Shown: positions 34,573 through 44,668, counted from the first letter of the stretch. The stretch: 64,000 nt of DNA from an uncultured cyanobacterium (GCA_937883785.1 CALGDE010000132.1:1-64000), one strand, 5' to 3'. The notes: generated from the sequence alone by a model not told the origin. Program-made: numbers and translations.

Positions 34573-36366
34573 ATGGTTGATCACCGAAAGCAAAGGTTTT
34601 TAGCATGGTTTTCTAAAATCTTCCTCCCCACCAATAGCTGCTGGTATAGCCAGAAAAATATTCCCTACTTAGCGGCATCGTTGCTGATTGTTCTGTGGCA
34701 GGCATTGCAGGCTTATAGTTACGGAACGTCGAGAACCTACATGGTTCAAGATGATGCTCGGCAACATGTGTTTTGGATGCAGCGATGGTTAGATACCGAC
34801 CTTTTTTCCAATGACTTGATCGCTGACTACTTTCAAAGTGTGGCGCCTTGGGGATATCAGGGCGTATATCGATTTTTTACCTGGTTTAATGTGGAACCTT
34901 TGCAGACCGCAAAGATTTTGCCTGGATTAATTGCCGCACTGTCTACGTTTTTATTTTTTCGCCTAGTTCTCAAGTTAATTCCCGTTCCTTTTTTGGGATT
35001 CCTAGGATGCCTATTTCTAAATCAGGCGCTGTGGTTAGAGGACGGAATCATTTCAGGTACCCCAAGGGCTTTTGCCTATCCGTGGTTAATTGGATTTCTT
35101 GATGGTTTCTTAACTGAATCGGCTATCTCGATGTGGATATTTATGGTGCTCCAGGCGCTATTTTATCCTCAGGCTTTACTGGTTGCGATCGCCACCCTAA
35201 CCCTCTCCTTCGGTAAGCAATTGAGGAATCGAAGGAAGCTTTTCAAAGCATTTGTCCCTTGGTGCTTTGGAATTTTGGTTTTAGGGATACTTCTTGTGGT
35301 CAGAAGTGTAGGAAATAGTGCTGACTTTAGCCCAATTCTCCCTGTGGAAATGGCGAAGGAACTGCCTGAATTAGGTTATTTCAATGGAGAATATGGGCGC
35401 TCATTTTTCTTCCATCAAAATCCGTTTATTTTTTGGTTGTTTTCCCCTCGCAGCGGCTTTCTAGCTTTGGGACTGTTAAACCCTCTACTACTGAGCAGTC
35501 TGGCCTTGCCTTGGCTATTGCGATCGCCCCAAAAATTCGATATTTCCCACCGCCTAAATCCCAAGCTTCAGCGCATTGGATACTTTATTGGCGCATCATT
35601 TTTGATGTTTTTTACTGCCCATTTATTGCTGTTCCAGCTACATCTTCCAGCTCGCTATACCTACTATTCATTTCGACTGAGTTTGATTTTGTTGGGGGCG
35701 ATCGCCATTGGATTATTGCTAGAAAAATGGTGGCGTCTAATTCAAAATTGGAAAGCAAGGAAGAAACGACTTTGGGTTTTAAGCAGCGCTTTTGCTTTGT
35801 TGATGTTAATTATTAGCTTCGGCTGGCTTCCCTTATCTAAAGGACTTACCGTTTATTCCCATCTACAAATAAAAGGGAGAATAGGAGATATATACGAATT
35901 TCTACGGGAACAACCTAAGGATATTGTGGTGGCATCGATCGCAAAAGAAGCGGACAATATTCCCACTTTTGCCCAGCGTTCTGTCTTGGCAGCGTCAGAA
36001 TATGCCATTCCGTATCACTGGGGTTACTATCAGCAATTGCGACAGCGTGTTGAAGACACAATAGTTGCTCAGTACACGGATGATCTGGAGACTCTTGCTG
36101 AGTTTATAGATAAATATGACGTGGATTACTGGCTAGTGGAAACTTGGAAACTGTCCTTAAAGGAATTTCAAAAAAGTCCCCGCCTACAGCAGTTTGAACC
36201 GACTAGTAGTGCCGTTATGGGTAACCTAGAGAATGGAAAACAGCCGATTTTTCCGATTTTCTATGAGGGCTGCACTGTTGTTGAGCAAAAAGATCAGCGC
36301 TTACTGGATGCCCGATGTATTCGTGAAACGATCGCCGCTCTTTTAGAAAACCAGCAGGGGAATTAG
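34573..36366 (+). CDS. Large polytopic membrane protein, GT-C-like
   Basis: A 597-residue protein with about ten hydrophobic helices and a soluble C-terminal part (from about residue 430). The early loop YMVQDDARQHVFWMQRW contains acidic residues placed like the catalytic loop of GT-C glycosyltransferases (compare the DxD/EDD loops of lipid-linked sugar transferases), and STPRAFAYPWLIG-like character (GTPRAFAYPWLIG) follows. I cannot name the family. It follows the AlgI/AlgX-like pair by 44 bp, so a role in assembling or exporting the acetylated polymer is reasonable inference. Confidence 0.7.
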   Translation: MVDHRKQRFLAWFSKIFLPTNSCWYSQKNIPYLAASLLIVLWQALQAYSYGTSRTYMVQDDARQHVFWMQRWLDTDLFSNDLIADYFQSVAPWGYQGVYRFFTWFNVEPLQTAKILPGLIAALSTFLFFRLVLKLIPVPFLGFLGCLFLNQALWLEDGIISGTPRAFAYPWLIGFLDGFLTESAISMWIFMVLQALFYPQALLVAIATLTLSFGKQLRNRRKLFKAFVPWCFGILVLGILLVVRSVGNSADFSPILPVEMAKELPELGYFNGEYGRSFFFHQNPFIFWLFSPRSGFLALGLLNPLLLSSLALPWLLRSPQKFDISHRLNPKLQRIGYFIGASFLMFFTAHLLLFQLHLPARYTYYSFRLSLILLGAIAIGLLLEKWWRLIQNWKARKKRLWVLSSAFALLMLIISFGWLPLSKGLTVYSHLQIKGRIGDIYEFLREQPKDIVVASIAKEADNIPTFAQRSVLAASEYAIPYHWGYYQQLRQRVEDTIVAQYTDDLETLAEFIDKYDVDYWLVETWKLSLKEFQKSPRLQQFEPTSSAVMGNLENGKQPIFPIFYEGCTVVEQKDQRLLDARCIRETIAALLENQQGN

Positions 36367-36391
36367 CGATCGCCCTGAGCATCCTTTTCTA

Positions 36392-36994
36392 CTAGACCTT
36401 TTGTAATACAAAGACGCTGCCTTCGTTGCCCCGTCCAATGCGCAGGTCATCGTCTAAATACGTGATATCAAGCCAGCCCTGTTGTTTTTCTTGATCAAAA
36501 TTGGTATCTAGCGCTGGCAATCGCTTTGAATCGTCTAAACGGCTGGTGAAAGTGTCCGGTCCTTCGTATTTAACCCAGTTTTTTAGTCCCACAACGGCAC
36601 GCTCAAATTTAACTTGAACCCGCTTGTGTGATAGCACTTCAAAATTCGCGCCCACGCTTACAACGCCAGCCAAAAACGACAGGTTGTTATTCACTTCAGC
36701 GATGTTATAAATCCGTTGTTCTGCGGCGCGAACGGATTGGTAAACGGTATTTAGTTTCAGAAATGGCGGGCGATTTAACCCCAAAATGCCTCGACTGGTG
36801 GTGTAGAGGAGCTGCCAGTCTCCCGTTAGACGATCGCCCGCGGTGGTAGGAATCAACGTGGGATTTTGTGGCTCCAACGCCGCGATCGCCGCCAGCCGCT
36901 CTTCCCGTTCCGCCGCCGACTCGTCAATGCCCAAATTGCTGTCTGCCAATAAATCTATTAATTGAGCTTTCGTAATCCCTTCCATCGCCGCCAT
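36392..36994 (-). CDS. PAP/fibrillin family protein
   Basis: A 200-residue lipocalin-like protein. The segments LTGDWQLLYTTSRGILGLNRPPF and WLDITYLDDDLRIGRGNEGSVFVL are characteristic of plastid-lipid-associated proteins. Cyanobacterial fibrillins associate with thylakoids or plastoglobule-like lipid bodies and affect photosystem I and carotenoid content. ATG at 36994 and a second at 36985 are both possible starts. It converges with the membrane-protein gene and is divergent from tldD. Confidence 0.9.
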   Translation of the reverse strand: MAAMEGITKAQLIDLLADSNLGIDESAAEREERLAAIAALEPQNPTLIPTTAGDRLTGDWQLLYTTSRGILGLNRPPFLKLNTVYQSVRAAEQRIYNIAEVNNNLSFLAGVVSVGANFEVLSHKRVQVKFERAVVGLKNWVKYEGPDTFTSRLDDSKRLPALDTNFDQEKQQGWLDITYLDDDLRIGRGNEGSVFVLQKV

Positions 36995-37155
36995 TAGTTT
37001 TCCCCCGCTATTTAGACAGATTCTATTGGTTTTTTTTATTCCTTCCCCAGGGGTTGGTAACCGTCAAATTGGCTTGTCCCCGAAACTAGAGCCCTTTGCT
37101 AGACTAGCAATAGTCCCGTTGTAAGATTTCTTAACGGTCCCGAAGGAGAACAGGA

Positions 37156-38625
37156 ATGGTATCAACTCTGCTGCTATCAAAAGAAGTGCCCAGCCTTAAT
37201 TACGAGCCCGCTGGTGATCACTTTGATGAAAGCTGGCGATCGCCCCTGTCCACCTTGTTGGGGCTGGGACGAGCTGCTGGCGCAGACTTTATCGAATTTT
37301 TTATCGAGCGCAAAAATTACATTAGCTGCTTGGCGGAAGACGACGCCATTACCAGCATTTCCCCCAGCTTGGCTTCCGGGGCAGGGGTGCGCGTTTTTCG
37401 CGGAAAGCAAGACTGTTACGTCAGCACCAACGACCTGTCCTTTAACGGTCTGCGCAGCGCTTTAGAAAAAGCCCTATCAATTTTGGGGTTAATCCTGCCC
37501 GGACCTAACGCTTACGTGCCGGAAATCAATCTGGAGATGTTCCGCGACTATGGCAGCGCCAAAGACAAGGGACTGTGGCTGGGACAGTGCAGCTCCATGC
37601 GAGAAATGGGCGATGTGCTGTTGGCGGCCAACGACGGGCTGCTGAAGCGGGGCAAGCACGTGCAATCGCGCCGGTCCAGCTATTTTCGCGACTGGCAAGA
37701 GGTGCTGGTGGCCGCCAGCGACGGGGTATTTGCCCGAGATATCCGTTTAACACAGTCCTTAGGCAGTATGTTGCTGTGTGCCGATGGCGCAAATCGGTCC
37801 TCTATTAGTAAGCGCCTGGGCAGCAGCAGCGATCCTGGCTTCCTGCGTAACTGGAACCACGGGGCGACGGCGGAAGAAATTACCGAGTCGGCGGGGCAAA
37901 TGCTTTATGCGGACTACGTGGAATCGGGTAGCTATCCGGTAATTATGGCCAACTCTTTTGGGGGTGTGATTTTCCACGAGGCTTGTGGACACCTGCTGGA
38001 AACCACCCAAATTGAGCGGGGCACCACGCCGTTTATTGATAAGAAAGGTGAGAAAATTGCCCACGAAAATTTAACCGCCTGGGATGAAGGACTGACGGAT
38101 CAGGAGTTTGGCACCATCGATATGGATGACGAAGGGATGCCCTCCCAGCGGACGCTGCTAATTGAAAACGGCATCCTGAAAAACTTCTTGGCGGATCGCG
38201 CTGGCTCTGTGCGCACGGGACATCCCCGCACCGGCAGCGGTCGCCGTCAGGGTTACACCTACGCCGCCGCGTCCCGCATGCGAAACACCTACATTGACGT
38301 GGGTGATTTCACCAACGATGATCTGTTTTCGTCCGTTGAAAAGGGCATCTACTGCAAGAAAATGGGGGGCGGCAGCGTCGGCGCAACGGGCGAGTTTAAC
38401 TTTGGCGTTGACGAGGCTTATTTAATTGAAAATGGCAAAATCACCAAGCCGCTGAAGGGCGCGACTCTGATTGGGGAAGCCGTTGACGTGATGCAGAAAA
38501 TTTCCATGTCGTCTCAGGATTTGAGCTTGGCGGCAGGCTTCTGCGGATCGGTTAGCGGCAGCGTCTACGTCACTGTGGGACAGCCCCATATCAAGGTGGA
38601 CGAAATTACTGTGGGCGGTCGCTAG
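37156..38625 (+). CDS. tldD: TldD-type metalloprotease
   Basis: A 489-residue subunit of the TldD/TldE peptidase. The zinc-binding HEACGH (274-279) lies in [16 protein letters not shown], followed by [19 protein letters not shown] and the glycine-rich [15 protein letters not shown] region. The intact HExxxH identifies the catalytic TldD subunit rather than the inactive TldE/PmbA partner, which is not adjacent. The family degrades unfolded peptides and matures some ribosomal peptides; no precursor peptide gene was noticed nearby. Confidence 0.92.
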   Translation: MVSTLLLSKEVPSLNYEPAGDHFDESWRSPLSTLLGLGRAAGADFIEFFIERKNYISCLAEDDAITSISPSLASGAGVRVFRGKQDCYVSTNDLSFNGLRSALEKALSILGLILPGPNAYVPEINLEMFRDYGSAKDKGLWLGQCSSMREMGDVLLAANDGLLKRGKHVQSRRSSYFRDWQEVLVAASDGVFARDIRLTQSLGSMLLCADGANRSSISKRLGSSSDPGFLRNWNHGATAEEITESAGQMLYADYVESGSYPVIMANSFGGVIFHEACGHLLETTQIERGTTPFIDKKGEKIAHENLTAWDEGLTDQEFGTIDMDDEGMPSQRTLLIENGILKNFLADRAGSVRTGHPRTGSGRRQGYTYAAASRMRNTYIDVGDFTNDDLFSSVEKGIYCKKMGGGSVGATGEFNFGVDEAYLIENGKITKPLKGATLIGEAVDVMQKISMSSQDLSLAAGFCGSVSGSVYVTVGQPHIKVDEITVGGR

Positions 38626-38638
38626 GGTTTAGCGCAGG

Positions 38639-39640
38639 TTGTTTACAGATTTACCTACCGATTGCCTCCCGCGTGCCGGGGGGCTTTTGTTGTTGGCAGC
38701 GATTTTGGATTGGATTATCGGCGACCCATGGCATTGGTATCACCCGGTACAGGCGATCGCCCTATGGATCAACGGGTTTACCCGGCGCGTGCTGGGCAAA
38801 GGCTACTCTCCAAAAGTGGAACGGCTAGCGGGAGTGGGGCTGGGGCTGAGCACGATCGCCGGTAGCGCCCTGGTTACCTGGCTAATCGTCCAATTCGCTC
38901 ACCACTTCCATCCGCTGTTGGGATTTGCCGTGGAAGCGATCGCCCTAGCCTCCTGTTTCGCTGGTCGCAGTTTGCGAGATGCGGCGTGGGACGTGCTGGA
39001 TAATCTCGAAAAATCGGGAGTGGAAGGGGGGCGATCGCGCCTAAAGCTCTATGTGGGGAGAGATACGGCGAATCTGAACGAATCTGAAATCTTGCGGGCG
39101 ACCTTGGAAACGGTGGCGGAAAATGCCGTTGATGGGGTGTTGGGTCCATTGTTTTGGGCGATTCTTGGGGCAGTGGCGCTAGGCAACTTCCCTGGGGCGA
39201 TCGCCGCTAGCACCATGGCTTACAAAGCCGCAAGCACCTTGGACTCGACGGTGGGCTACCGGCGATCGCCCTACACCCACATCGGCTGCTTTAGCGCCCA
39301 GCTAGAGGACCGACTCACCTGGGTTCCCTGTCGCTTAAGCGTGGTGACCTTAGCGATTTGGTCGGGTAAGCCTCGCCGGGTGTGGGCGATCGCCCGCAGC
39401 GACGGTCCCCAAGATCCCAGCCCCAACTCAGGATGGAGCGAAGCCGCCTATGCGGGAGCCCTGGGGGTGCAACTGGGGGGCGAAAATTACTATCAGGGAC
39501 AAAAAAAGTTCAAGCCGCTATTAGGAACGCCCGAAAATCCCATCACATTTCTGACCATAAAAAACGCCCTTCAGTTAACCCGAAAGGCGTTCTTAAGCTG
39601 GTTATTATTCGCTGTTGCGCTAATTATTGTGATGATTTAA
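38639..39640 (+). CDS. cbiB: Adenosylcobinamide-phosphate synthase CbiB/CobD
   Basis: A 333-residue membrane enzyme that attaches the aminopropanol arm during cobalamin synthesis. ILDWIIGDPWHWYHPVQAI near the start, YVGRDTANLNESEILRATLETVAENAVDGVLGP, and the C-terminal YAGALGVQLGG are family signatures. Four to five membrane helices are visible. The frame opens with TTG at 38639, 13 bp after tldD. No other cobalamin gene is in the window. It converges with the HNH gene. Confidence 0.9.
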   Translation: MFTDLPTDCLPRAGGLLLLAAILDWIIGDPWHWYHPVQAIALWINGFTRRVLGKGYSPKVERLAGVGLGLSTIAGSALVTWLIVQFAHHFHPLLGFAVEAIALASCFAGRSLRDAAWDVLDNLEKSGVEGGRSRLKLYVGRDTANLNESEILRATLETVAENAVDGVLGPLFWAILGAVALGNFPGAIAASTMAYKAASTLDSTVGYRRSPYTHIGCFSAQLEDRLTWVPCRLSVVTLAIWSGKPRRVWAIARSDGPQDPSPNSGWSEAAYAGALGVQLGGENYYQGQKKFKPLLGTPENPITFLTIKNALQLTRKAFLSWLLFAVALIIVMI

Positions 39641-39663
39641 CCCATAAACCAATAACCCACAAA

Positions 39664-40161
39664 CTAAGCGCCAATAATATATTTTCGCCACTCTTGATGA
39701 CGACCGCTGTCCACCTGCCGAGTTAGCTCGAAATACAAACTGCTGTGGGGGCGACGGGGAGGACGTCGCAGTGGCATTTTCGCCTCCTTCGGCGTTCGAT
39801 TGCCCTTCTTAATATTGCAGCGCACACAGGCCGCCACCATATTTTCCCAGCTATCGCCGCCCCCTCGCGATCGCGGCACCACATGGTCCAGCGTCAGGTC
39901 ATCCCCCCGATAAGCGCAATACTGGCAGCAGTGGTTATCGCGACTCAGAATATTTTTCCGGGTTAAGGCAATTTGCTTGTAAGGGACACGAATGTAGTGG
40001 CGCAACCGAATCACGCTAGGCAAGGGCATCCCCGGGTAGATAGTTCGCTCATTATGTTCAATTTGCTCAGCTTTCTGCTTCAGTAGCAGCACCACGGCCC
40101 GTCGCCAGCTGGTGACGTTTAAAGGTTCGTAAGATGCGTTGAGAACAAGAACTTTTCCCAT
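39664..40161 (-). CDS. HNH endonuclease, conserved cyanobacterial type
   Basis: A 165-residue protein from the ATG at 40161 (MGKVLVLNASYEPLNVTSW, the usual start; an open frame continues 27 codons upstream). The HNH core has CQYC, LTLDHVVPRSRGGGDSWENMVAACVRCN with the catalytic His and the Asn/His positions, two CxxC zinc knuckles, and NRTPKEAKM after it. This stand-alone type is very widely conserved in cyanobacteria and plant relatives; its cellular role is unknown and it shows no association with phage or restriction genes here. Confidence 0.9.
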   Translation of the reverse strand: MGKVLVLNASYEPLNVTSWRRAVVLLLKQKAEQIEHNERTIYPGMPLPSVIRLRHYIRVPYKQIALTRKNILSRDNHCCQYCAYRGDDLTLDHVVPRSRGGGDSWENMVAACVRCNIKKGNRTPKEAKMPLRRPPRRPHSSLYFELTRQVDSGRHQEWRKYIIGA

Positions 40162-40476
40162 GAGCGTGCCGAGTAACTCGGTACTAGCATTGGCACGGAT
40201 CGTAGCACAGCTAAAATATCGAGAGAGCGGGTGCTCGCCCAATTAAAAGCGAGATAAACACTTGTCAAAAGCTGGGTTGGAATTTACAAACTCTCCGCAT
40301 GACTTTTTAGCCATATCCGATAGAGGATTAGATTGAAAAGTCGTGAAATCGCTGATTCTTTCGCCGATTGCCTTGTTTTCTATGGCGCCAAGACGTATTG
40401 CGTAAGCGTAAAACAACAGCTTTGGTAAATACTTGGGAAATATCAGAAAAAAGGTTGCTAAGGGGAATTGCTCGAG

Positions 40477-41085
40477 ATGCTTGTAGGGGAAAAGTGGCTA
40501 GGGAACTTTGGAAAATTAAGTTTAACTTTGGCTTTGATTGTTTCTCTAAGCCTTGTAGGAGGCTGCGGGCGAATTCTTGGGGCAGACCCTTTGGTGCAAC
40601 GGGCAGTGACCTTGGAAGTGTTGCGTACACAAGTGGCGATCGCCCAGGAATATTCTCCCAACGCCTCACCGAAACTACCAGCGGGCTCGGAATTATCAGG
40701 ATTAGAATCAGCGAGCTCGGACTCCCCAAGCTCGGACTCCCCAAGCTCGGATTCAGTTTTAGGTGACCTACCTGCCGAGAATCTTCCCGAGGATTTGCCC
40801 GTTGCTGTTGACACCCTAGATGCCGTTTCTGAAGCTCTAGGGATAAGGGTGACCCATATTCGCGTGAAAGAAAGACTGCCGTTGACCGTGGGCGATCGCC
40901 GGGGCTTTAAAATTAGCGGCACCTACGACTTAGATCTGGATCGGGAGGGCTGGAAAACTAGTCAGCGGCGATCGCCCTTTGAAATTTATCTCCAACGTCA
41001 GCTGGAAGGAAAAACCTGGCGATTAGCCCATTTAAACCCTGGCAACCAGGATCATGAGGCGTTTTGGGAGCTCTATCGCCTCTAA
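40477..41085 (+). CDS. Putative lipoprotein with SSDSP repeats
   Basis: A 202-residue exported protein of unknown family. The signal peptide ends in the lipobox LVGGC. A low-complexity Ser/Asp/Pro linker follows, encoded by 15-bp tandem repeats (near 40713-40757). The C-terminal domain (about residues 110-202) contains TVGDRRGFKISGTYDLDLDREGW and WRLAHLNPG and looks like a small beta domain. The ATG at 40477 is preferred over an upstream TTG. Confidence 0.65.
   Translation: MLVGEKWLGNFGKLSLTLALIVSLSLVGGCGRILGADPLVQRAVTLEVLRTQVAIAQEYSPNASPKLPAGSELSGLESASSDSPSSDSPSSDSVLGDLPAENLPEDLPVAVDTLDAVSEALGIRVTHIRVKERLPLTVGDRRGFKISGTYDLDLDREGWKTSQRRSPFEIYLQRQLEGKTWRLAHLNPGNQDHEAFWELYRL
40713..40757 (+). 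repeat. 15-bp tandem repeat AGCTCGGACTCCCCA
   Basis: Three units of about 15 bp, the last incomplete and diverged, lie in frame in the lipoprotein gene and encode SSDSP-SSDSP-SSDS. Near-identity of the first two units suggests recent slippage, so repeat number may vary between strains. Confidence 0.75.
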
Positions 41086-41234
41086 GCGTTCCTATCGATA
41101 TTTCAACTTACCAATCAACTCAATCAACTTTATTGAACCCGCTCTCAGGAAAATCCCCCGCAACCGCTTGGCAAAAACACCGACGAGCGCGAAAATTAAA
41201 GAGGCCCGACCGATGACTCTCAATACCGCAATCT

Positions 41235-41993
41235 GTGAATAACGTTCGAACTGTTTCTGATACTAAGCGAGCGTTCCATACCGCTCATACTCGCCCCATT
41301 AACTCCGTGTACCGCCGCGTTGTTGAGGAGTTAATGGTGGAAATGCACCTGCTAACGGTGGGCAGCAACTTCTCCTACACGTCCATTTACGCCCTAGGTG
41401 TGATGACCACTTTCGACCGGTTTATGGCAGGTTACCAGCCAGAGAGTGATCGTGACTCCATATTTGCGGCCCTATGCACCAGCGCAGGGCAAAAGGACGC
41501 CAGCCAATTCCGCCAGGACGCAACGGCATTACTAGAGGCCGCTAAAGGGCTGTCTGTAGATGACGCCATCGCGGCCCTGACCCAACAGGGAAGTGCAGGG
41601 GCTGCCGTCAAAGACGCTGTACAGCCTTTAGTTGACGGGGCAACAAAGTATAGCCGTCTACTGGGCGTAGGGTTGTACACCATTTTGGAAGCCTGTGATC
41701 AGGAGCTAATCCAGGACAAGGAAAAGCGCGCAGAATTGCTGCAAGGTATCTGTGAGCCCCTAAAACTGCCGTTTGACAAGCTAGATAAGGATCTAGATCT
41801 TTATCGCGGCAACTTGGAGAAGCTGGCCATGGCCCAAGAAACCATGCGGGATATTCTTGAAGCTGAGCGCAAGCAGCGAGAACAGCGCGCGAAAGCTAAA
41901 GAGGACGCCAAGCTAGGTAAAGACGCTGAAGCGGAAAAGCCCGAGGAAGCAGCGGCTAGCAGCTCTGCGGCGGATCAAAAAGCTAGTGAATAA
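41235..41993 (+). CDS. thf1: Thylakoid formation protein Thf1/Psb29
   Basis: A 252-residue protein needed for photosystem II maintenance and interaction with FtsH proteases. VRTVSDTKRAFHTAHTRPINSVYRRVVEELMVEMHLL and YALGVMTTFDRFMAGY are diagnostic (quoted in parts; residues 4-40 and 52-68). The C-terminus is a long charged helix or coiled coil with an acidic, Ala-rich tail. The GTG at 41235 matches the family start. Monocistronic by context. Confidence 0.94.
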   Translation: MNNVRTVSDTKRAFHTAHTRPINSVYRRVVEELMVEMHLLTVGSNFSYTSIYALGVMTTFDRFMAGYQPESDRDSIFAALCTSAGQKDASQFRQDATALLEAAKGLSVDDAIAALTQQGSAGAAVKDAVQPLVDGATKYSRLLGVGLYTILEACDQELIQDKEKRAELLQGICEPLKLPFDKLDKDLDLYRGNLEKLAMAQETMRDILEAERKQREQRAKAKEDAKLGKDAEAEKPEEAAASSSAADQKASE

Positions 41994-42495
41994 TTCTTGG
42001 GCTGGCTGACCTTGGGTTGGCGGCAGTGAAAGAGATGAGATACGGCTAGAGGCTATCTTCATTTAAATTTCCAAGGCTTTTTGCTTTGGTTGGGCAGGCA
42101 TATATTCCCTACTACGCGTAAAGCTTTTGGCAGTCACTTGATGCCAGCCCTTGGGGAAAAACGATAAAAAGCTTGATCGGCGATGAACAGGTGGATTTCA
42201 GTTTGGATCTCCGACCTATCGCTTAGGCTGACCGTCCTGATTCCTGGAATAGCGGTCAGAAATGGTGATGATACACTCAATTTGGGTGCTAGGTTTCCCC
42301 TGTTTCTGGAGCTTGTCATGAATTAGGTTCTGAAGGCTTGCGTAGTAAAGATCACAGCCATCAGATTCTGCTTAGACCTGGTGCTGCTGATTCCGGTGCG
42401 CAAAGTTTTCAATGCTAGTTGACGGCGTATCCCTGGGAAATTTGTTATCAAGAAATCATTGATTGCCTTAACGACCTATTCCCTGGAGTCTTCCT
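41994..42495. other. Spacer between thf1 and the exosortase gene
   Basis: 502 bp without a credible gene. A 61-codon minus-strand frame at 42134-42319 has no supporting features. No element copy, terminator or promoter could be assigned with confidence. Confidence 0.5.
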
Positions 42496-43386
42496 ATGAC
42501 CGCAGGACAAGCTTATTTAAATCAGGATCCCAAGGAGGATCAGCGGCCGTTTTTTGCCTATGCCGTCGGCGTTTTAATGGCAATTATTTATGTCCCTTTG
42601 TTGTGGCATTGGGCTCAAGGTTGGATTTTTAAAAATATCAGTCTTGAGCACGAGTACTTTAGCTACGCTTTTATTGGCATCCCCTACGCCGCTTACGCTG
42701 CCTGGCAAAATCGAAAGCTTTGGGACAGTATTGCTGATCAAATTCACTTCATTGGCTTTTTCTTATTAAGCCTAGGGTGTGTCTTATACCTGAGCGGTGT
42801 TTCTGACCTCGTTAATTTGTCGCTGCCCATTGTGGTGGCTGGTATGGTGGGCTGCTGGAAAGGGCTTCCGGGGCTAAGGCTGCATGTGGCTCCGCTGATG
42901 TTTTTGCTTCTGGCGACGCCAAATGAGCTACCTTATTTAATCTCTCCCTACACGTTAGGGTTACAGCGCTTTATCGCTAACGTTGCGGGCTTTGTGCTGA
43001 ACCAGTTTGATCTGAATGTTACGGTTCAGGGTATTTATTTATTCGTCAACGAACGAACGGTGGAGGTGGCTCCCCATTGTGCCGGCTTGAAAATGTTGAT
43101 CACGAGTCTGTATGTGGCGCTAATGCTGCTGCATTTGCGGAGGAAGCTGCGATCGCCATTTCATTTCGGATTGTTGATGAGCGGCGCTGTACTGATCAGT
43201 GTTGCCATGAACATTTTGCGTAACACTTTACTGACCCTATTCCATGGCATGTATTGGGACGGGTTGTTCCACTTTTTACATGAAGGCGTCGGTGGAGATA
43301 TTTATTCGGCGCTGATGCTGGGAGCCATAATTTGGTGGATGCAAGGCGTTGACCGCATTGTGCCTCTGTTGCGAGAACGCTATTAA
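42496..43386 (+). CDS. Cyanoexosortase B
   Basis: A 296-residue membrane transpeptidase-like protein with about eight helices. The exosortase triad is intact: Cys195 in VEVAPHCAGLKM, Arg242 in NILRNTLLT and His262 in LHEGVGGDIYSA. The enzyme recognises PEP-CTERM tails and is thought to cleave and attach proteins for surface display linked to exopolysaccharide. The next gene encodes the dedicated cyanoexosortase B-associated protein and the one after it a polysaccharide exporter, the usual neighbourhood. A probable substrate lies at 59930. A repeat element separates it from its partner gene. Confidence 0.92.
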   Translation: MTAGQAYLNQDPKEDQRPFFAYAVGVLMAIIYVPLLWHWAQGWIFKNISLEHEYFSYAFIGIPYAAYAAWQNRKLWDSIADQIHFIGFFLLSLGCVLYLSGVSDLVNLSLPIVVAGMVGCWKGLPGLRLHVAPLMFLLLATPNELPYLISPYTLGLQRFIANVAGFVLNQFDLNVTVQGIYLFVNERTVEVAPHCAGLKMLITSLYVALMLLHLRRKLRSPFHFGLLMSGAVLISVAMNILRNTLLTLFHGMYWDGLFHFLHEGVGGDIYSALMLGAIIWWMQGVDRIVPLLRERY

Positions 43387-43548
43387 GGCGTACGTTTGTG
43401 TCGATAGTTTCCAAAAGGTTTTGGCTGCGAAATGGCGCGGTAGCTTTGTATGGCGAATAAGTGCGCGGCTTACTGGCTATTGGGGCATCTCTTGCACGAG
43501 TAAAATCTATTCCTACAAACCTGCACAGGTGAAAAACGTTAGGGGTTT

Positions 43549-43692
43549 TGGGGCGTGCTATCAATCAAGCACCAGAAGCCTCACTTGATGAGGAGTACGC
43601 GCCTTTTTGAAGCAAAAGTCAAGGCAAAAAGTGCTAGGGGGCTGGACCCCTAACAGCTAAAGGCTTTGCCCCTTAAATGATGACAGCCTTAG
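43549..43692 (+). repeat. Dispersed MITE-like element, copy B
   Basis: GGGGCGTGCTATCAATCAAGCACCAGAAGCCTCA at the left and AAATGATGACAGCCTTAG at the right match copies D and E. It is about 12 bp longer because of an internal GTCAAGGCAAAAA duplication-like stretch. The terminal stem is weakened here. It lies between the exosortase gene and its partner gene. Confidence 0.8.
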
Positions 43693-43795
43693 TCACAGGC
43701 GATTCGATTTTGGTCCCGATAGGTTTCGGTCCTAGTGCCCAGAAGCCTACCGCCCCTAAGTAATCCGTCCTACCTAATTTTAAAAACACAACTCC

Positions 43796-44668
43796 ATGAA
43801 TAAGCTGTGGCAATGGATTCGCGGGTATCTAGCCCCAAATACGCCTTTTAAACTGACGGCGCTGATTTTATTGCTGGTGGTGGCGATCGCGGGAGCTGCC
43901 CCAGGTTATCTGAAGGGTAATTGGCGATGGTCCTGGGTCGGTCCTGTCGCCAATTTATCGGACCTTCGGGAAATTCGAAAAGAAGGCATTGAGATTCCCA
44001 ACTGGGAAACTATGGAGCAGGGAGAGCGACTTATTGGCTCACGAACCTGGTCTTCCCAGAGAATTCGCCCAGTTTCCGAAAGTAGGGACATTGAAGATAA
44101 GGAACCGGACGAAGTGGTAGTTGGAGCCTCCGACGGAGATTCTGAACAAGCACCTGAGCAAGACTCTGAAGCTGTAGACAGTGGAGCTGCGCAGGCTGCT
44201 GAAGAGCGGGACCAAGATCAATCAAATGATCGGGTGATGCAGGTGATGCTGCTGCCAACTAAATCTGATGCTGACCAGCCCCAGGTGGAATGGAGCGACT
44301 GGGAGGGGGTTGCCCAAATTACGACGGATTCTGAGCGCTTTGTGGATTTGCAGGCAAAGTCTGGAGATCAGCGAGCCACCTTTACCGTGCGCTTACTGCG
44401 GGGATGGACCGAGAACAACACAACTTTGGTTATGGCCCAGTGGTACGCCTGGCCCGGCGGCGGCAGCCCGAAGGCTGGCGACTGGTTTTGGGCGGATCGC
44501 GGCAGTCAAATTCGCCGCCACCGCTTGCCTTGGGTGGCGGTGAATATTGTGACTGAAACCAAGCGTCCTTTAGATGATTTGGAAGATTATCAGGATTTAC
44601 TAGAGGACACTGCGATTGATGTACAAACAGGATTAATTCGGGGACCGCTCAAACCTCAAGACACTTAG
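43796..44668 (+). CDS. Cyanoexosortase B system-associated protein
   Basis: A 290-residue protein with one N-terminal membrane helix (about residues 18-36) and a large exported part. After the helix come GNWRWSWVGPVANLSDLREIRKEGI-type sequence, then an acidic, Glu/Asp/Gln-rich linker (about 95-145), then a domain with RATFTVRLLRGW and MAQWYAWPGGGSPKAGDWFWADR. This arrangement matches the partner family encoded beside cyanoexosortase B. Its biochemical role is not established; it may present or hold substrates. Repeat elements lie on both sides of the gene. Confidence 0.85.
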   Translation: MNKLWQWIRGYLAPNTPFKLTALILLLVVAIAGAAPGYLKGNWRWSWVGPVANLSDLREIRKEGIEIPNWETMEQGERLIGSRTWSSQRIRPVSESRDIEDKEPDEVVVGASDGDSEQAPEQDSEAVDSGAAQAAEERDQDQSNDRVMQVMLLPTKSDADQPQVEWSDWEGVAQITTDSERFVDLQAKSGDQRATFTVRLLRGWTENNTTLVMAQWYAWPGGGSPKAGDWFWADRGSQIRRHRLPWVAVNIVTETKRPLDDLEDYQDLLEDTAIDVQTGLIRGPLKPQDT

